DNA of 64,000 nt, taken from NCBI GenBank assembly GCA_964543475.1, contig CAZIYJ010000013.1, positions 1 to 64,000 on the forward strand, read 5' to 3'. The notes beneath the pieces were generated by a model. It was not told where the DNA came from and did not search any database. It worked only from the letters and a program-made list of their open reading frames with translations. Origin of the DNA: JAYSYM01 sp964543475 (GTDB lineage: Bacteria > Bdellovibrionota > Bdellovibrionia > Bdellovibrionales > JAMPXM01). Position 1 is the first letter of the stretch; each line of letters starts with the position of its first letter. A program made the translations under genes and the position numbers. Below are positions 43,895-52,231 of the stretch, in pieces.

Positions 43895-44562
43895 CAAGTC
43901 GCTCCTTGGCCGCCCCCGTGTCGAACGTCTTCACCGGTGCAGGCGAAAATTACATCTTCTGCAATGTTAGTAGCGTGATCGCCCATTCTCTCGAGATTTC
44001 TCGCGATTAAAATTAAATCGAGAGAAGACTCGATCTGTGACGGGTTCTGTTGCATGTGGCCAACCAAAAACTTAAACGTTCCGTTTTTGATCGCATCAAC
44101 TTCATCGTCCCGTACCAAAACTTCTTGAGCCAAATTCACGTCGCCGCGAGTAAATGCGTCGAGCGAATCGCGAACCATCGCTTGCACTAACTTGGCCATT
44201 CTCGGCAATTCCAGTTGAAGATCAAGATTTCTTTCTGTTAGGAAATGTTCAGCGTTGTAAGAGATGTTTACCGCTTGGTCGCCAATGCGCTCTAAGTCAT
44301 TGTTGATCTTGATTATCGCCAAAATGAGGCGCAAATCAGCAGCCACCGGAGACAAACGAGCTAAAACCTCGAGGCAAGCATTATCGATTTCAACATGAAG
44401 AGTGTTGATCTTCTTCTCGATTGGCCACACGTCTTCAAGTTTACTCTTATTTTTAGTGTTAAAAGCTTCGATCACCTTTTCGATGGCCTGCTCAACATGA
44501 CCACCCATATTGAGGATCAAGTCTTTTAGTTCTTTTAATTCTGATTCAAATCGTCTTTCCAT
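43894..44562 (-). CDS. phoU: Phosphate transport system regulator PhoU
   Basis: A 222-residue all-helical protein with two tandem three-helix repeats: RFESELKELKDLILNMGGHV, LARLSPVAADLRLILAIIKI, NDLERIGDQAVNIS in the first half and ARNLERMGDHATNIAEDVIF in the second. The E/DxxRxxD-type motifs in each repeat bind metal clusters. PhoU links the Pst transporter to PhoR and prevents PhoB activation under phosphate excess. It lies 17 bases after pstB and overlaps phoB, the standard order in pst-pho operons. Confidence 0.95.
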   Translation of the reverse strand: MERRFESELKELKDLILNMGGHVEQAIEKVIEAFNTKNKSKLEDVWPIEKKINTLHVEIDNACLEVLARLSPVAADLRLILAIIKINNDLERIGDQAVNISYNAEHFLTERNLDLQLELPRMAKLVQAMVRDSLDAFTRGDVNLAQEVLVRDDEVDAIKNGTFKFLVGHMQQNPSQIESSLDLILIARNLERMGDHATNIAEDVIFACTGEDVRHGGGQGAT

Positions 44563-44579
44563 CTGCTTGCTCCGAAAAA

Positions 44580-45359
44580 TCAGCCGAATCGACCGGTGAT
44601 GTATTGTTCAGTTCGAGAATCTTTTGGCTTCGTAAAAATTCGGTTTGTAGGACCGTTTTCTACAAGCTCACCCATAAGAAAAAATGCAGTACGATTCGAA
44701 ATACGTGCTGCTTGTTGCATATTGTGAGTCACGATGATGATTGTGACTTCTTTTCTTAGCTCCACCATTAGTTCTTCAATTTTTGCTGTCGAGATCGGAT
44801 CAAGCGCACTTGTCGGCTCATCCATCAAAAGAACAGGGGGAGAAACTGCGAGAGCTCTTGCGATGCAAAGCCGTTGTTGCTGACCGCCAGAAAGCGAAGT
44901 GCCAGGCGCACGCAGCTTATCTTTTACTTCTTCCCAAAGCGCCGAACTCTTGAGAGATCGCTCTACCACTTCATCAAGAACAGCTCGGCGTCTGATGCCT
45001 GCGAGCTTAAGTCCTGCAGCGACATTGTCATAAATGCTCATTGAGGGAAACGGATTTGGTTTTTGAAAAACCATTCCAATACTGCGACGAACCTTCACCG
45101 CATCTGTTCCGGTTGCGTAAATATTTTTACCATTGAGCCAAACTTCACCGGTGACACTCGCTCCCGGAACTTCTTCATGCAGGCGATTCAGGCAACGGAT
45201 AAAAGTTGATTTACCGCAGCCAGACGGACCGATGAGAGCCTGAACTTCATTGCGACCAACTTCAAGGTTCACCGACTTAACGATATGGTTCGCCCCAAAC
45301 GAAGCGTTAATTTCGCGGGCTGATAAAATTGCGTCGGTAACTGTAGGAGCTAAAGCCAT
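44580..45359 (-). CDS. pstB: Phosphate ABC transporter ATP-binding protein PstB
   Basis: A 259-residue ABC ATPase. [20 protein letters not shown] (Walker A), QKPNPFP (Q loop), [15 protein letters not shown] (signature), [12 protein letters not shown] (Walker B) and IVTHNMQQA (switch His) are all present; NRLHEE and QKPNPFP are PstB hallmarks. It powers high-affinity phosphate uptake through PstA-PstC. The chosen ATG overlaps the pstA stop codon as TAATG; a frame extending upstream adds 34 residues without family similarity. Confidence 0.96.
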   Translation of the reverse strand: MALAPTVTDAILSAREINASFGANHIVKSVNLEVGRNEVQALIGPSGCGKSTFIRCLNRLHEEVPGASVTGEVWLNGKNIYATGTDAVKVRRSIGMVFQKPNPFPSMSIYDNVAAGLKLAGIRRRAVLDEVVERSLKSSALWEEVKDKLRAPGTSLSGGQQQRLCIARALAVSPPVLLMDEPTSALDPISTAKIEELMVELRKEVTIIIVTHNMQQAARISNRTAFFLMGELVENGPTNRIFTKPKDSRTEQYITGRFG

Positions 45360-46222
45360 TAGTACTTTCCTCTTCGAGCCAAATACATGCGAGTTGTGAT
45401 GTTCAGCACGAAGACAAAGAGCACTAATACCATCGCACCTGACCAGGCTTTTTGTCTCCATGTATCGTCGTGACTGATTGCAAAATTGAAAATCTGAACT
45501 GGCATTGAGGCTGTTGGCTGGCTTAAGCCTCTAAAACCAAAATTATTATTAAAGGCCGTAAACAAAAGGGGTGCTGTCTCCCCCGCAACCCGAGCAATCG
45601 CAAGCATGACCCCGGTGATGACTCCACTTAAACAGCCAGGCAGTACGACGCTTAAAATGACTCGCCACCGAGGAAGCCCTAGCCCAAGCCCCGCCTCGCG
45701 AACGTGATCTGGCATCAGCTTCAACATTTCTTCTGTAATCCTTGCGACGATTGGAACCATGATAATCGCAAGAGCGAAACCCCCAGCCCATGCCGAGTAG
45801 CCGCCCATCGGCGCAACCAAAAGTGCATAGGCAAAAAGGCCGATCACGATAGACGGAACACCCGTTAAGATATCGGTCGTGAAACGCAAAATTTTTGTCG
45901 TAAGACCTTGTTTGTATTCAGCCAAATAAATTCCGGCGGCGATTCCCCACGGAATTCCGATTGAACTTGAAAGCGCAATCAAGATGGAGCTTCCGACAAT
46001 AGCGTTCGCCATTCCGCCACCTTCTTCACCCATCGGTTTAGGGATCTCAGTGAAGAACTCAAACGACAGGCCCGGAAGACCTTTGATGATGACGTAAGTG
46101 AAAACAAAAAAGAGCGGCGCAACTGCAGCGAGAGCGATGACACTTAAGCCAGCGAGTGCCAGCACATTGGTGATTTTTCTTCGAACGAATCTGCGTTTTT
46201 CTGATGGAGTTTCGAGTTTCAT
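45359..46222 (-). CDS. pstA: Phosphate ABC transporter permease PstA
   Basis: A 287-residue inner-membrane permease with six helices. [20 protein letters not shown] is the EAA loop that contacts Pst[31 protein letters not shown] and [15 protein letters not shown] are PstA family motifs. The start overlaps the pstC stop and the stop overlaps the pstB start, so all three are coupled. It forms the transmembrane path with PstC. Confidence 0.95.
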   Translation of the reverse strand: MKLETPSEKRRFVRRKITNVLALAGLSVIALAAVAPLFFVFTYVIIKGLPGLSFEFFTEIPKPMGEEGGGMANAIVGSSILIALSSSIGIPWGIAAGIYLAEYKQGLTTKILRFTTDILTGVPSIVIGLFAYALLVAPMGGYSAWAGGFALAIIMVPIVARITEEMLKLMPDHVREAGLGLGLPRWRVILSVVLPGCLSGVITGVMLAIARVAGETAPLLFTAFNNNFGFRGLSQPTASMPVQIFNFAISHDDTWRQKAWSGAMVLVLFVFVLNITTRMYLARRGKY

Positions 46223-47289
46223 TATTTATTTCGCTCCACGTTCCAAATAATAAACCGCGCAACCGAATTCACGACTAGCGACACAAAGAAAAGTGCAAGG
46301 CCAACCGCCGCAAGCGCCGACATATGTAGGCCCGACGCTTCGTTGTACTCATTTGCAATAACACTCGCCATAGTTTGCGCTGGCGCCATGATCGAAGCTT
46401 TAATTTCATTTCGATTGCCGATCACCATCGCTACGGCCATCGTCTCGCCGAGTGCTCGACCAAGCCCCAAGATCATCGCACCGATAATGCCAGAACGAGC
46501 TGTTCTTAAAACAGCCATCTTGATCATTTCCCATCGAGTAGCACCCAGCGCTAGCGACGCCTCACGGATACCCGGAGAAACAGTTTTAAATACGTCACGA
46601 GTGATACTGGCAATCGTCGGTGTGATCATGATCGCAATGATCAATGCAGCAGTGAACATGCCGACACCATAATTTGGCCCAGCAAAAAGCGACTGCGCCA
46701 CACTCATACATGCTTCGGCAGTTCGGTTCAGGCTCCAGTCATCTTGGCGGAATAAATTGATGATGAGAACTATCGGATAAAAAAGCGCGGTAAGGATTTG
46801 ACCCACAACCGATGCAAACAGAGTTTCTGGCCCTAAATGTGTCGTAAGTGTTGGCTGTACAGATTGCTGCATAAACGGAGCAAGGACAAAAATTCCCCAA
46901 AGGCCATAAACGATACTCGGAATTGCAGCTAGCATTTCGACTAAGAATCCAACCACCCGAGCGATGGACTTCGGCGCAAGCTCTGTCAAAAATAGCGCAA
47001 CGCCAATGCTAACTGGTGCTGCGATTAACAACGCAAGCAAAGATGAAACTAATGTTCCGTAGATAAACGGGAGCGCACCAAAGATATCAAGAGGCGGATT
47101 CCAATCGTTGATTATAAAAAATGATGCGCCAACCGATTTAAAAATTGGGAGCGACAACTGAACAAGAAGGACAACGATAGCCGCAAGAAGAAGAATCATG
47201 CTCCAAGCAATACACTTGAGAATGTAATAGAAAATTCTATCGCTAAGATGAGTGTCTTTTCGACGCCCTTGTTTGAACCAATTCAGCAT
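46222..47289 (-). CDS. pstC: Phosphate ABC transporter permease PstC
   Basis: A 355-residue permease, first gene of the operon. An N-terminal cytoplasmic stretch precedes six helices. PVSIGVALFLTELAP, LAAIPSIVYGLWGIFVLAPF, EASLALGATRWEMIKMAVLR (EAA loop) and GLGRALGETMAVAMVIGN are PstC motifs. The periplasmic loop is enlarged at about 155-205 (QPTLTTHLGPETLFASVVGQ, AEACMSVAQSLFAGPNYG). No pstS lies upstream or elsewhere in the window, so the phosphate-binding protein must be encoded elsewhere. A PHO-box-like direct repeat sits about 40-55 bases before the ATG. Confidence 0.94.
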   Translation of the reverse strand: MLNWFKQGRRKDTHLSDRIFYYILKCIAWSMILLLAAIVVLLVQLSLPIFKSVGASFFIINDWNPPLDIFGALPFIYGTLVSSLLALLIAAPVSIGVALFLTELAPKSIARVVGFLVEMLAAIPSIVYGLWGIFVLAPFMQQSVQPTLTTHLGPETLFASVVGQILTALFYPIVLIINLFRQDDWSLNRTAEACMSVAQSLFAGPNYGVGMFTAALIIAIMITPTIASITRDVFKTVSPGIREASLALGATRWEMIKMAVLRTARSGIIGAMILGLGRALGETMAVAMVIGNRNEIKASIMAPAQTMASVIANEYNEASGLHMSALAAVGLALFFVSLVVNSVARFIIWNVERNK

Positions 47290-47325
47290 GAACTTTTAAT
47301 GGTAAATGACCTGGCATTTTTGGTT

Positions 47326-47342
47326 TGTCAGGATTCTGTCAG
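47326..47342 (+). promoter_or_regulatory. PHO-box-like 11-bp direct repeat upstream of pstC
   Basis: TGTCAG occurs at 47326-47331 and again at 47337-47342, exactly 11 bases apart, with GATTC between. The E. coli PHO box is a tandem TGTCA-type repeat of the same 11-base period, bound by PhoB dimers head to tail. The element lies in the short gap just before pstC, whose operon encodes PhoB. Its orientation, read 5' to 3' on the plus strand, is opposite to pst transcription; on the pst coding strand it reads CTGACA twice. Confidence 0.65.
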
Positions 47343-47400
47343 GAACGAATAATTTGCCCGTAATTACACAGGCTTAATGTGCTTAAGTGCCGAGCAAAGT

Positions 47401-49317
47401 CTAGGCGATTCCGACAGCCCGAAGGCCCTGAACTGCCGCCACGGCAAGCGCATACGCAACAAGGTTGAAGATGATCAACTGGGCTATCGCGAATTTCCAG
47501 CTATTAGCCTCGCGACCAGCAATCGCCGTTGTCGCTAGACACTGAAGAGCGATCATAAAAAAGATGATCAGACCAATGGCTGAGGCAGTCGTAAAGATTA
47601 ACTGCCCTTCGCTATTCTTTGCACCCGACATCGTCGATAAAAGCGAGCTCTGCATCGTCTCTTCGTTTTCATCGGTGATGTTGAAAACGATCGCAAGCGA
47701 CGCAACAAACACTTCACGTGCAGCGAAAGCCGACATTAGGCCAACACCCACGCGCCAGTCTCCACCCATCGGCTCAAAAACCGGTTCGATGACTTTTCCC
47801 ACTTGGCCCAAATAGCTTTGCTCAGTTCGCTGAACAGTATCTTCCATATCGTAGTGCGGGAAGGTGGTCCCTACCCACATCAGCAAAGCAAAAATAAAAA
47901 TTGGCGGACCCGCCCGCTTCACATAAGAGGCCGTGCGCGTGTAGCTGTTTCGGAGAATTGTTGGCCACTGAGGTCTTCGATAGATCGGCAGCTCAAGCAT
48001 AAAAATTGATTCGTCATTCATGCGAAGCACTTTGTTCGCAATTGCAGAAGCCAGCGCCCCGACGATCATTGAACCAAGATAAATTGCAGCAAGAGCAAAC
48101 CCGGCATAGTAGGCAGGCTTACCGATAAATAAAAATGACAACAGCAATGCATAGACCGGAAGTCGCGCACTACAAGACATGAGCGGGATAATAAAAAGAG
48201 TCAGCCATCTCTCGCGCCGCGAATTAATTGTTCGGGCTGCCATCATTGCTGGAACTGCACAGGCGTAACCCGACAAAAGAGGAACAAACGACCGACCGTT
48301 TAATCCTAATTTTCCGAACGGCTTGTCAATCAGCGCTGCAGACCGTGCAAGGTAACCTGAGTCTTCAAAAATTGAAATTCCCACGAACAATACAAAAATC
48401 TGCGGCACAAAAATAAAGACGGCAGCGAAACTCGTGATCACACCTTCAGTTAAAAAATCGACGAACATATTTTCAGGCGCCGCGTTCTGAAGAGCTTCAC
48501 CAATTAATGTGAACAATGAGTCAACGCCATCCATCGCCGGAGCCGCCGCCCAAAAGATTGCAGAGAACAGCGAGCTCATAATTAAAATAAATGCGGCCAA
48601 TCCAAATACCGGGTGCAAGAGCACTCGATCGATTCGATCTGTCCGTTGACGAGCATCAAGAGTTCGCTGTTTCGGAGTTTTACGAATTACTTTTTGTAAG
48701 ACATCTGCTGTGTGCCGAAGAGTGGTCTCTGTTTCGCTCGAAGTCCAAGGCGCAAGAGTTGGCACCACGCGAGCAGACGCCCCTGACTTATTGAGGGATC
48801 GCTGGATTTCGGCTACGAGCTCAATTACTCCGCCACCAAGACGTCCATCGACAGGAATAACCGGCACTCCGAGTTCAGCTTGCAGCATCTCGGCATCGAT
48901 TTCTTTTCCGGCTTCGTGAGCGAGGTCGATCATAGTGAGGGCTACGACAATTTCAAATTTAGATTTTTTAAGCTGCTCAACAACTAGTAAGTGTCGCGAA
49001 AGCTGAGTCGCATCGACAACTGCAATGACAACATCGGCCGCACCCAGAGTGGGGTGATCGAAAATCGCATTCACGGTCACTTGCTCTTCAGGAGATTTTG
49101 CAAGAAGACTATATGTCCCCGGCGTATCCATGACCGGGAGCGAAGCCCCGTAGCGATTATGAGTTTCACCGACCGAGTACTCAACCGTTGCACCAGGATA
49201 ATTAACTGTTCTGTATTTCAATCCGGTCAGCCAATTGAATAAAGTTGTCTTCCCTGAATTGGGCGAGCCAACAAGCGCAACAAATGGTTTACGTTCTTGG
49301 ACTAAAGCTGAATGCAC
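47401..49317 (-). CDS. feoB: Ferrous iron transporter FeoB
   Basis: A 638-residue protein. The N-terminal G domain shows LVGSPNSGKTTLFNWLTGLK (G1), VNYPGATVEY (G2), MDTPGTYSL (G3). A GDI-like helical spacer follows, then about eight membrane helices with Gate motifs SGYACAVPAMMAARTI and SCSARLPVYALLLSF; the Cys residues near the pore are conserved. It is somewhat shorter than E. coli FeoB (773). It imports Fe(II) across the inner membrane. The start is GTG within the end of feoA (16-base overlap), so translation is coupled. Candidate Fur-type operators lie ahead of feoA. Confidence 0.95.
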   Translation of the reverse strand: MHSALVQERKPFVALVGSPNSGKTTLFNWLTGLKYRTVNYPGATVEYSVGETHNRYGASLPVMDTPGTYSLLAKSPEEQVTVNAIFDHPTLGAADVVIAVVDATQLSRHLLVVEQLKKSKFEIVVALTMIDLAHEAGKEIDAEMLQAELGVPVIPVDGRLGGGVIELVAEIQRSLNKSGASARVVPTLAPWTSSETETTLRHTADVLQKVIRKTPKQRTLDARQRTDRIDRVLLHPVFGLAAFILIMSSLFSAIFWAAAPAMDGVDSLFTLIGEALQNAAPENMFVDFLTEGVITSFAAVFIFVPQIFVLFVGISIFEDSGYLARSAALIDKPFGKLGLNGRSFVPLLSGYACAVPAMMAARTINSRRERWLTLFIIPLMSCSARLPVYALLLSFLFIGKPAYYAGFALAAIYLGSMIVGALASAIANKVLRMNDESIFMLELPIYRRPQWPTILRNSYTRTASYVKRAGPPIFIFALLMWVGTTFPHYDMEDTVQRTEQSYLGQVGKVIEPVFEPMGGDWRVGVGLMSAFAAREVFVASLAIVFNITDENEETMQSSLLSTMSGAKNSEGQLIFTTASAIGLIIFFMIALQCLATTAIAGREANSWKFAIAQLIIFNLVAYALAVAAVQGLRAVGIA

Positions 49318-49526
49318 TGAGCTTCTCGTTTTCTTAAGGCGATCGTCGTACCACGCACTTCAACCAGTAAAGGCTCTCCAAAGGGAGCACGACCGCAAAG
49401 CTTCACCTGCTCACCCCGAATAAATCCAAGCTCTTGTAGACGAGACACCAAAAGGTCATCGCCAGCCAAGCTTGAGATTTTTCCTTCAAAATTTAATGGG
49501 ACTTCATTGAGCGTTTTTATAGACAT
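49302..49526 (-). CDS. feoA: Ferrous iron transport protein FeoA
   Basis: A 74-residue SH3-like protein: LNEVPLNFEGKISSLAGDDL, LVSRLQELGFIRGEQVKLCG, APFGEPLLVEVRGTTIALRK. The RLxELGFxxGxxV and GxPxxVxVRGxxxALR patterns define FeoA. It assists FeoB, whose gene it overlaps. Two starts are possible; I chose the ATG at 49526 because it gives the usual family N-terminus, though its ribosome site is weak. The operon promoter probably overlaps the palindromes at 49570-49614. Confidence 0.9.
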   Translation of the reverse strand: MSIKTLNEVPLNFEGKISSLAGDDLLVSRLQELGFIRGEQVKLCGRAPFGEPLLVEVRGTTIALRKREAQCIQL

Positions 49527-49569
49527 CGCGATCGTATATTGACCCCACCACAGAGCTTGCGTCAAAGCT

Positions 49570-49590
49570 TAGTGAAAACGGTTTTCACTA
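49570..49590. promoter_or_regulatory. Perfect palindrome upstream of feoA (Fur-like operator candidate)
   Basis: TAGTGAAAAC (49570-49579) and GTTTTCACTA (49581-49590) are exact reverse complements around one central G. The inner part has the 7-1-7 symmetry of Fur operators (TGAxAAx-N-xTTxTCA), sharing five of seven bases per half with the TGATAAT consensus. It lies 44-64 bases before the feoA start, where a repressor of iron uptake would act. Regulation by Fur is inferred. Confidence 0.55.
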
Positions 49591-49603
49591 CTGAAAGCAT
49601 AAT

Positions 49604-49614
49604 GATAATTTATC
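49604..49614. promoter_or_regulatory. Second, short GATAA palindrome between feoA and the divergent gene
   Basis: GATAATTTATC is a perfect 5-1-5 palindrome centred at 49609, inside the run ATAATGATAATTTATC, which resembles half of a classical GATAATGATAATCATTATC Fur box. With the longer palindrome 19-29 bases away it makes a possible two-site operator shared by feoAB and the rightward 88-residue gene starting at 49644. Confidence 0.4.
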
Positions 49615-49643
49615 GATCCAGGTCCAAAACAGGAGGGCAATCT

Positions 49644-49910
49644 ATGAGTCTCGATCAGTACTTCGATTCACTTATAAGAAAAGTTGAATCCTCTGAGCTC
49701 GACAACCAAGGGAAAGATGACAAGGGCTTCTTCTTGCCCACCCGCAAAGCGCTCCTTCAAAATCTGCAGATGCTAAAGGACCTTCATACAAAACCAATGG
49801 CCAAGCCTATGCTCCAAACTGCCTGGAAGTTTGTCAGTGAAAATCTACCCAGCGAATGGCTGGTTCTCTCGGAGAATGACAAAACCGAGCTTCGCAAAAT
49901 CTTGAGCTAG
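49644..49910 (+). CDS. Small protein of unknown function, divergent from feoAB
   Basis: An 88-residue soluble protein, charged and mainly helical (LDQYFDSLIRKVESSE, KALLQNLQMLKDLHTKP), ending SENDKTELRKILS. No family recognised. AGGAGG lies 7 bases before the ATG, a strong site; a longer upstream frame would run through the palindromic operators and is rejected. It shares the intergenic region with feoA, so it may respond to iron, but this is inference. Confidence 0.6.
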   Translation: MSLDQYFDSLIRKVESSELDNQGKDDKGFFLPTRKALLQNLQMLKDLHTKPMAKPMLQTAWKFVSENLPSEWLVLSENDKTELRKILS

Positions 49911-50005
49911 TCGATAGCGGCCCTAGCGCAAGACTTTGGTTTGGTTCGATAGCAGAAACTCGAACCCGCCTGAACGAAAATTCTCATTTGGAGTTAGAAT
50001 AAGTT

Positions 50006-50572
50006 ATGCGCAGCTATCTCCTTCGCCTCTCATTTTTAGCAATGTTTTTCATGCTTGCATGGAGCACAGAAGGTTTGGCTCAAGATGCAAACCTTCCCGG
50101 TGTTTTGATTACACCCAGTCTTTCAATTCGCCAAACTGCTGGAAACACTTCCGGTGGCCAAACTAATTATCTCGTGAATTTTAAAGCTGGCTATCGCCTG
50201 CCTCAAGGATTGTATTTTGGTATGGCACTCAGCCAACAAATAGCCAATGGAGTCGGAGCCGTTAACCAAGTAGCGATCGGAAATTCGGTCGGCTTTTTTT
50301 ACGGCAAGTTTTCGATGATCGGAACGTATTTCTTGATTGCTTCGCAAGATGAAACAGCACTGACTGGCGACATTCGGCGCACCGAGGGCACCGGCGTCCA
50401 ATTAGATACAAGTCTTCTCTTTCCACTGTCTGAGAAGATTGCATTCGGCCCAACGCTCACCTACAAAACCGTCACGTTTATGAAGCAAGAGTCTGCTTCA
50501 GGCACTTACATTGCTGACAAGCACACCGAGTCGTACATCTACCCTTACATTACGATGTCATTCGTATTCTAG
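50006..50572 (+). CDS. Small outer-membrane beta-barrel protein
   Basis: A 188-residue exported protein. The signal peptide (LSFLAMFFMLAWSTEGLAQ) is followed by about eight amphipathic strands (NYLVNFKAGYRLPQGLYFGM, NSVGFFYGKFSMIGTYFLI, YIYPYITMSFVF), with the C-terminal Phe recognised by the BAM machinery. No enzymatic motif. It is a single gene with a weak ribosome site, in a region of unrelated small genes. Confidence 0.7.
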   Translation: MRSYLLRLSFLAMFFMLAWSTEGLAQDANLPGVLITPSLSIRQTAGNTSGGQTNYLVNFKAGYRLPQGLYFGMALSQQIANGVGAVNQVAIGNSVGFFYGKFSMIGTYFLIASQDETALTGDIRRTEGTGVQLDTSLLFPLSEKIAFGPTLTYKTVTFMKQESASGTYIADKHTESYIYPYITMSFVF

Positions 50573-50750
50573 CGAACACGCCTTTCGCGAGACGTAGCTT
50601 TCAATCGCAGAGCTATTCTCAGTCTGAGTCGCCATTAGTTCGACAGCCTCAGTAACTTTGTTTGCTTTCAAAAACAATTATCCTTTTCCTTCATCCCGAC
50701 TCAGTAACCTCCCGATAGATTTCATAGCTTGATAAGCGGAGGTTTTCTTC

Positions 50751-51452
50751 ATGGTTCATGTTGAGAAAGATCAAAAATCAACGATCGGTATGATGATCGC
50801 GATCAGTTTAGTAATCATTCTTGGTTTTTTTCACATGATGAGTTGGGGCAAGTACTCTGGGAGCATTATCCCTCTCAAAGTTAAGTCTGCGATCGGCTTC
50901 GCTTCTGCCGACGACTATCGCTCACTGGCTGAGGCCTGCGCTTCAACCGGTAGATTCGACTGCGCTGAACAGGCCTACCTCTACGAGTTCCAGCTTTCGC
51001 GCAACACTGAAGTCGTTGGCGAATTAGCTTCCTTTCAACTCAAGACTGAGAATTACAAAGCCGCAGCCGAAACTTTCGTTAAGTACTACCAACTCGAAGG
51101 AAAGAATTCAGCCTACGCCTTCTTCTACGGCCAGACACTCGAAAAGCTCGGTGAAAAAGATCGAGCCATCCGCGCCTACCAACTTTCAATTCAACAAAAT
51201 CCCGAAATGCTTTCACTCAATGCGACCAGCGCTTTAGTTCGTCTTTTGATGAGCGAAGGAAAGTTTAAAGAAGCCCATGAAGTCGTCAGTCAGTTCCACG
51301 CTAGCGCCGACAACGCAAAAGGCTACTTAAACGAAGAAGCAAAAATTCTAAATGGTAAGTTCGGAGAACATCGCCTAGTTTCGCGATCCGTCGCCTCAGT
51401 TAGCAGCGGCAGCGGAAGCACCAAAAAAACTAAGGCTGTCGTTAAGTTCTAG
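50751..51452 (+). CDS. Membrane-anchored TPR protein
   Basis: A 233-residue protein with one membrane helix at about 13-30 (MMIAISLVIILGFFHMM) and a periplasmic or cytoplasmic TPR array: YRSLAEACASTGRFDCAEQA, KAAAETFVKYYQLEGKNSAY, EKLGEKDRAIRAYQLSIQQN. Two Cys near 62 and 69 may form a disulfide. The tail is Ser/Gly/Lys rich. GGAGG lies 9 bases before the ATG. It is the last gene before a repeat-rich gap region; function unknown. Confidence 0.65.
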   Translation: MVHVEKDQKSTIGMMIAISLVIILGFFHMMSWGKYSGSIIPLKVKSAIGFASADDYRSLAEACASTGRFDCAEQAYLYEFQLSRNTEVVGELASFQLKTENYKAAAETFVKYYQLEGKNSAYAFFYGQTLEKLGEKDRAIRAYQLSIQQNPEMLSLNATSALVRLLMSEGKFKEAHEVVSQFHASADNAKGYLNEEAKILNGKFGEHRLVSRSVASVSSGSGSTKKTKAVVKF

Positions 51453-51558
51453 AATTTTTTATTCGCGCTACTCGCATTACTCTTAGAGTTGTGAAGCCTG
51501 CCTCGGTGAGTTGCGACATCGCAGCCCGCCCTCCTGCTTCTTTAGTTCATCCTTGAAA

Positions 51559-51769
51559 CTAACTCTTAACTCTTAACTCTTAACTCTTAACTCTTAACTC
51601 TTAACTCTTAACTCNNNNNNNNNNNNNNNNNNNNNNNNNNNNNNNNNNNNNNNNNNNNNNNNNNNNNNNNNNNNNNNNNNNNNNNNNNNNNNNNNNNNNN
51701 NNNNNNNNNNNNNNTAACTCTTAACTCTTAACTCTTAACTCTTAACTCTTAACTCTTAACTCTTAACTC
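51559..51769. repeat. TTAACTC heptamer tandem array, interrupted by an assembly gap
   Basis: The seven-base unit TTAACTC repeats about eight times before a run of 100 Ns and about eight times after it, with no substitutions seen in the visible parts. The true copy number is unknown because the gap lies inside the array. It is in the 780-base region without a supported gene that separates the TPR gene from the HNH nuclease gene. Confidence 0.95.
51615..51714. other. Assembly gap (100 Ns)
   Basis: Exactly 100 consecutive N characters, the usual placeholder for a scaffold gap of unknown length. The flanks are the same heptamer repeat, which explains why assembly stopped here. Confidence 0.98.
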
Positions 51770-51775
51770 CTCTGC

Positions 51776-51795
51776 AACAGTGCCCGGGCACTGTT
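51776..51795. repeat. 20-bp perfect palindrome, copy 1 (intergenic)
   Basis: AACAGTGCCCGGGCACTGTT is its own reverse complement. It lies 6 bases after the heptamer array. An identical copy occurs 1,135 bases downstream inside the HNH nuclease gene. GC content of the core is well above its surroundings. Confidence 0.9.
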
Positions 51796-51836
51796 GAGCC
51801 CGCTTGAAAAATGTAAATTGGTTTTTGTCTTATGAT

Positions 51837-51860
51837 CTGAATAGCGCGGATGCTATTCAG
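51837..51860. repeat. Inverted repeat (9-bp stem, 6-base loop)
   Basis: CTGAATAGC (51837-51845) and GCTATTCAG (51852-51860) are exact reverse complements separated by GCGGAT. No T-tract follows on either strand, so it is not a classic terminator. It sits between the palindrome and the 15-bp minisatellite. Confidence 0.6.
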
Positions 51861-51890
51861 AAAGGCCCTCACATGGACGGACCATCTTCT

Positions 51891-51980
51891 TCCTCGCAGA
51901 AATCAGCTGCGCAAAAATCAGATTTGCAAATATCATCCTCGCAAATATCATCTGCGCAGAAATCGGATTTGCAAAATCAG
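51891..51980. repeat. 15-bp minisatellite, six units
   Basis: Six consecutive degenerate 15-base units start at 51891, 51906, 51921, 51936, 51951 and 51966. Each is of the form NNNNNGCANAAATCA (units 1 and 4 begin TCCTCGCA; units 3 and 6 begin GATTTGCA). In one frame they encode a pentapeptide repeat of type x-x-Gln-Lys/Ile-Ser, within a 61-codon open frame beginning at a TTG (51804-51989) that has no ribosome site, so coding is doubtful. Confidence 0.85.
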
Positions 51981-52231
51981 ATTAACTAAAAATCGTCGAA
52001 CATCAAAATATTGTTTGACAGCCTCAGCGAGCAATTATTTTTAAGATGCTCGAGAGCACAAAGCGCTCCTCTTATTTCTCCCGTAAATCCCCTTCACTGC
52101 ATTTAATTTACTGAAGCTATTCTAAAGAGAAATTTTTCAAAAGCGCTCGACAGAGCTCATTCTCCGAAGCGAAAAAACTCCGTGTTACATTCTTCGTGCT
52201 CAACATCCGCCAAAGGTAAGGAGTAGTGACA

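Noticed and set aside
45360..45461. Extended PstB N-terminus
   Set aside because: The added 34 residues lie entirely inside pstA and lack similarity to PstB; the ATG overlapping the pstA stop fits the family start.
51559..51769. Possible CRISPR array
   Set aside because: Units are contiguous heptamers without spacers and no cas gene is present.
51804..51989. 61-codon open frame through the 15-bp minisatellite
   Set aside because: Starts at TTG with no ribosome site and the sequence is explained by the tandem repeat; a second frame over the same repeat is also open.
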